DNA from: Mytilus trossulus | Taxonomy: Eukaryota; Mollusca; Bivalvia; Mytilida; Mytilidae | NCBI RefSeq assembly: GCF_036588685.1 | Contig: NC_086382.1 | Coordinates: 59,352,987-59,416,986 of the forward strand | Length of the DNA: 64,000 bases | Reading direction: 5' to 3' | Shown here: positions 60,532 to 64,000 of the stretch, in pieces | Layout: the number at the start of each line of letters is the position of its first letter | How positions within the stretch are numbered: the stretch's first letter is position 1 | Translations under genes and position numbers: made by a program | The notes under the pieces: generated by a model | What the model was told of the DNA's origin: nothing | Seen by the model: only the letters and a program-made list of their open reading frames with translations | The model's database searches: none

Positions 60532-61564
60532 TTTACTTTTTTTCTTCAACTTTATCCCTACTAAGTTGAAAATAAAGCTATTCGAATTCATATTCCACTT
60601 GATGCCCTATCAAAATATAAGTTAAGTCCCAGGTTATTTATGGTGACTAGACGGTTGGCCTTGTAAATTAAGACACTCATTTATAATTTGAAATTTGTCA
60701 CGTGAATATGATTACACAAAAAATATCCTAATTGACCGCTGATATCACTTTGGCTGGTTATAGAAAAAAATATTAATCAATGGAGGGAAACATCAAAGAT
60801 ATCAAGTAAAAATTATATTAACAGTTTTGATAATAAAAACAAGATAAATTAGTATGCATGTTCATTCATTCTAAAAGTGCAAAACAGAAATCAAAAGACT
60901 TTAATTTAAATGAGAGAGAAAAATTGAAATACAAACCAAGCGGCTTCTTGACACTCTGATCAAGTAAACACTATCTCGTGTCCGTCCATTGGTCACACAA
61001 AGGTATACATGTTGGTTGTTTAGTAGATCATAGATTTCAGGAAATCTTGTTTACTGATTTAACAAATAAACGACGTAGAAATGTTTAGTCAATCCGGAGT
61101 TCATGTTTGATAAATTCTTACTTAGTCTTGATGAGATGTAACACTGTAAATGCAAAGGAAAATTCAGCTGTGCTGAGTGCATATGTACATATATGTACTG
61201 TCACATACATTTAAAAACGTACACAACCAAAACGAAGGTATTGTTTTGTTTACATTTAACAGTTACATTAACTGTATGTTTTTAAAGAATCCGTTATTTT
61301 GATTGGATAACAACGCTTGAAATAAATGATAAATTCGATTTTTCATGATCATATCGAATGTTTTTCTTAGTTATTTCATGAGGTTGTAAAAGCGTTGATC
61401 GTGCGGACATCTTTAAATAAAGCGCTTCTGCATTTCATACAAAATGAACTTCGGTCAACGCTTTTACACCCCAATGAATTTACAATAAGAAGCATCCAAT
61501 TTTTTAAATTGCAGCCAATTATAATATGTAATATATATGATTTTTTCTATTTTATATAGTTTTT

Positions 61565-62360
61565 ATATAAAAAGTAAAATCACAATAATAATGAACTCAG
61601 AGGAGAATCCAATCGGAAAATCCATAATCACATGGCAAAATCTAATGACAAAACACATAAAAAACGAATTGATAAGAACTGTCATATTCCTGACTTGGTA
61701 CAGGTATTTTCAAATGTAGAAAATGGCGGATTAAACCTGGTTTTAAAGCGCTAAACCTCTCACTTTGATGACAGTCTCATCCAATTCCGTTATATTTACA
61801 ATGATGCATGAACTTAACAGACACCACATCTTCCTATATCTATAAAATAAATAAAATAGTCAAAATATGGGTACAGCAGTCATCATCGTGTAACAATTTT
61901 AAAAGGAACAATTTAACAGAACACAAAAAACATCTTACTACGAACGCATTCATTGATTCGCGTGTCTGGCGTCAGAAAATGTGAAACGTCACATAAATTT
62001 GTCGTTCAATGTATATACAATCAATTTACAAATTTCACATGGGCAATGGTAGCATACAGGGTTCAAAAATCAAAAGTATGTAAGAATTAATTTCAGAAAT
62101 AGACCGAGATTTAAAATAGTCCAAAAGTTAGATAGAATTTATAATCATCCAAAAATAGTTCATTCCACTACGCGATTGAATACTTTTGAAGTTTGTGGTT
62201 TAACGTATTTTCTAATTCATAATAAAAATATATCATGACATATAATAGAACTATATCATACTGACAAAGACACGTTATAAGAACCAAAGAAACACAAAAA
62301 GTTGCATATACAAAATATACCAGCAAAAAATTGAAGATAATACAAACACATCGAAAGATT
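61565..62360 (+). repeat. Repeat A with long tail (about 800 bp)
   Basis: 'gaactcagaggagaatccaa', 'gacttggtacaggtatttt' and 'gcgctaaacctctcactttg', then the long tail shared with 44900-45350 and 45590-45740. This copy lacks the repeat D insertion found at 45370 and gives the longest version of the family here. Confidence 0.7.
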
Positions 62361-62362
62361 GT

Positions 62363-62545
62363 AGGTCCATGACTGTGTATATGTATATAACATATTTAGT
62401 TTGCTTTTAATTTACTGATTACAATATCAAAAGTTATACCAATAAAAATAATATTCAATGATTTTATTACAGTGTTGCATTGGTAATCTTTTAGAAAAAG
62501 TTTATTTAAAGGAGCGATAAGTCTACCAGGATCATGTTGTTTTGA
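62363..62545 (+). repeat. Repeat shared with 12322-12512
   Basis: 'tgtgtatatgtatataacat', 'aatttactgatta' and 'ttattacagtgttgca' match the 12.3 kb copy closely. Confidence 0.6.
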
Positions 62546-62734
62546 CTATCATTTTTATTTTGTACGTTTCTCTTTGATGAAAGTACTGGCGTATGTTTGT
62601 GTTATATTTCTGTCACGTAGTGTGACGTATGCGGGAGATTTTGCATGTCATTAAACCAGAATCAATCGAACATGTTTTTAATTTTGTTCTTTAATTGTCC
62701 AGTACCATGTCAGAGGGGGGGACCGGGGGATACC

Positions 62735-62950
62735 CTTCTCCCTTCTCCCACCCCTCTTCTCCTTTCTCCTACCCCTCTTCTCCTTTCTCTCACCCCTCTT
62801 CTCCTTTTTTTTGAATTTACCGGAAAAAAGAGAGATATTTAATTTTTTCATATTTTATTTTTTCTCCAACTTTTTCTCCTTTATCCCAGACTTCTTCTCC
62901 TTTCTCCTATCCCCTTTCTCCCTGTCTCCCTTACCCCTGTCCTCCCCCTC
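62735..62950. repeat. Polypyrimidine tract with a CTTCTCC minisatellite
   Basis: Plus strand is almost only C and T apart from about 62811-62865. The unit CCCCTCTTCTCCTTTCTC recurs with small changes. Frames crossing it (62645-62842, 62811-63074) are low-complexity. Confidence 0.75.
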
Positions 62951-62984
62951 ATGTCAGGTATATGGCAGTAGTTCGTTTCTATAT

Positions 62985-63140
62985 GTGTTGGCGTTTGTTT
63001 TGTTGCACTTCGGTTTTCCTGTTGTTCCTTTAAATTGTTTTCCTATTATATTTTCCCTCGGTTTTTGTGTGTAGGTTTTTTTTACTTAATTGATATATGT
63101 CTTTTGAACACTGTTATGCTACTATTGCCTTTATTATACA
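62985..63140 (-). repeat. Interspersed repeat E, reverse
   Basis: 'tttgttgcacttcggttttc', 'ttttcctattatatttt' and 'ttatgctactattgccttta'. Confidence 0.55.
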
Positions 63141-63842
63141 AAAAAATCTAATTCACTGAAAAAAAATAGAAAAAAAATTATTGATTTCAAAAAGTAAAAT
63201 TTGAAACTGATAGATCTTGACAATCTACAATATTCGTAACCATTGAAACTCGAACCTTCAACAATTCTTTGATTACTATTCATAATATAATGATGTATCA
63301 ATAGGATTGTATGAACGGATTTTTTGTTCTCAAGAGTCAATTGTTATGTTCAATCGACATCATAATTATGTTGAAGTTGTCGTAACCTTTTTATGGATAA
63401 TTTTAATTGTCTGCTAGGCACAAATTAAAACAAGACATTCCACTAAAGTTAAGATATTTATATGAGACATATTGTAGTAAACATCTAAAGGTGTATTAGG
63501 TCTTTGTCCTTTTAAAATATGTCAGATTGCATGAACTGAATTAAAGCACTTAATAAACGTTGACACATTTCACTCAAATATGTAAAAACTGTAATATGAC
63601 AGACTTATGTCATATTAAACCTCACTCACGCTTTTGAATGATTTGTAAGACTAAGTTTGTTTTAGAATTTTAGGGGCAAAAACGTTTCCTTGTTATAAAA
63701 TTACTTTTTTTAATATTCATGTAAAAGTGTTGAGTTAGATTTCCAAAATGAATTGTTATTTTCAGTATTTTAAAAACATGACAAAAGCTAAATGAATTCA
63801 ACGAACAACTGTCGAAAACTCTTGTCACATTAAGCATGTTAA

Positions 63843-64000
63843 GGGAGGTGAAAAATACCAAATGGACATTAAATCTCAATCAAATAAAAACTAAACTGAC
63901 CATGATATGACAAAACAAAAAGCGAAACAGATCAAGAGACAAACAACAGTATACAAAACACAACATAGAAAGTCAAAGACTGAGTAAGACGAAACCCAAA
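63843..64000 (+). repeat. Interspersed repeat B, cut by the window edge
   Basis: 'gggaggtgaaaaataccaaa', 'taaactgaccatgatatgac', 'acaaacaacagtatacaaa' and 'gactgagtaagacgaaaccc'. Confidence 0.55.

Larger units (their letters stand above)
60346..64000. other. Upstream of PHYHIP-like gene 3; repeats, no further gene recognised
   Basis: Contains repeat A with a long tail (61565-62360), the segment shared with 12.3 kb (62363-62545), a polypyrimidine tract (62735-62950), repeat E in reverse (62985-63140) and repeat B (63843-64000). No fourth PHYHIP-like exon was found up to the window edge. Confidence 0.5.

Noticed and set aside
62645..63074. Frames across the polypyrimidine tract
   Set aside because: Pro/Leu/Ser repeats arising from CTCC units; no start context or domain.

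Overview
The window looks like nuclear DNA of a bivalve mollusc, most likely a marine mussel (Mytilus or a close relative). Evidence: it is AT-rich, coding exons are short and separated by GT-AG introns, there are no bacterial-style gene blocks, and the same interspersed repeats recur on both strands. One of these is the short element with the core CGCGTTTCGTCTTC / ACTCATCAGTGACGCT, which I recall as common in Mytilus. The species call is inference. No rRNA, tRNA, CRISPR array or prokaryotic operon was seen.

Coding content is small. (1) On the plus strand at 19872-21377 is the long 3' exon of a class A (rhodopsin-like) G-protein-coupled receptor. It has an unusually long third intracellular loop, and its first few residues must lie on an upstream exon I could not place. 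(2) On the minus strand are three paralogous genes in head-to-tail array, at 33755->27005, 46972->39920 and 60345->56112. Each can be assembled into four coding exons with the same phases (1-0-1); exon 2 is 92 bp and exon 3 is 289 bp in all three. Their last exon matches the C-terminal domain of the phytanoyl-CoA hydroxylase-interacting protein family (PHYHIP/PHYHIPL). The mussel proteins (about 449-456 residues) carry an extra N-terminal domain that vertebrate PHYHIP (about 330 residues) lacks.

The rest is repeats, several nested. Two foldback elements stand out. One (4014-7685) has ~485-bp inverted arms ending CACTGTG, a 5-bp target duplication, three CCGGTTTCGTC-like motifs inside each arm and a near-perfect tandem duplication of a ~740-bp unit. 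The other (28508-30577) has arms built of tandem CGAAAACG-type repeats around a reverse-transcriptase fragment. It is inserted within 15 bp of the exon 3 splice acceptor of the first PHYHIP-like gene and appears to supply that intron's new branch point. Two Tc1/mariner-like MITEs with TA duplications lie at 35968-36451 and 37563-38250, the first inside an older repeat.

Layout: 1-4013 repeats and unassigned DNA; 4014-7685 foldback element; 7686-19871 repeats and a degenerate ACGGTAA-type array; 19872-21377 GPCR exon; 21378-27004 repeats and a decayed RT; 27005-33755 PHYHIP-like gene 1; 33756-39919 hairpin, MITEs and repeats; 39920-46972 gene 2; 46973-56111 unassigned DNA, decayed RT copies and repeats; 56112-60345 gene 3; 60346-64000 repeats and a polypyrimidine tract.
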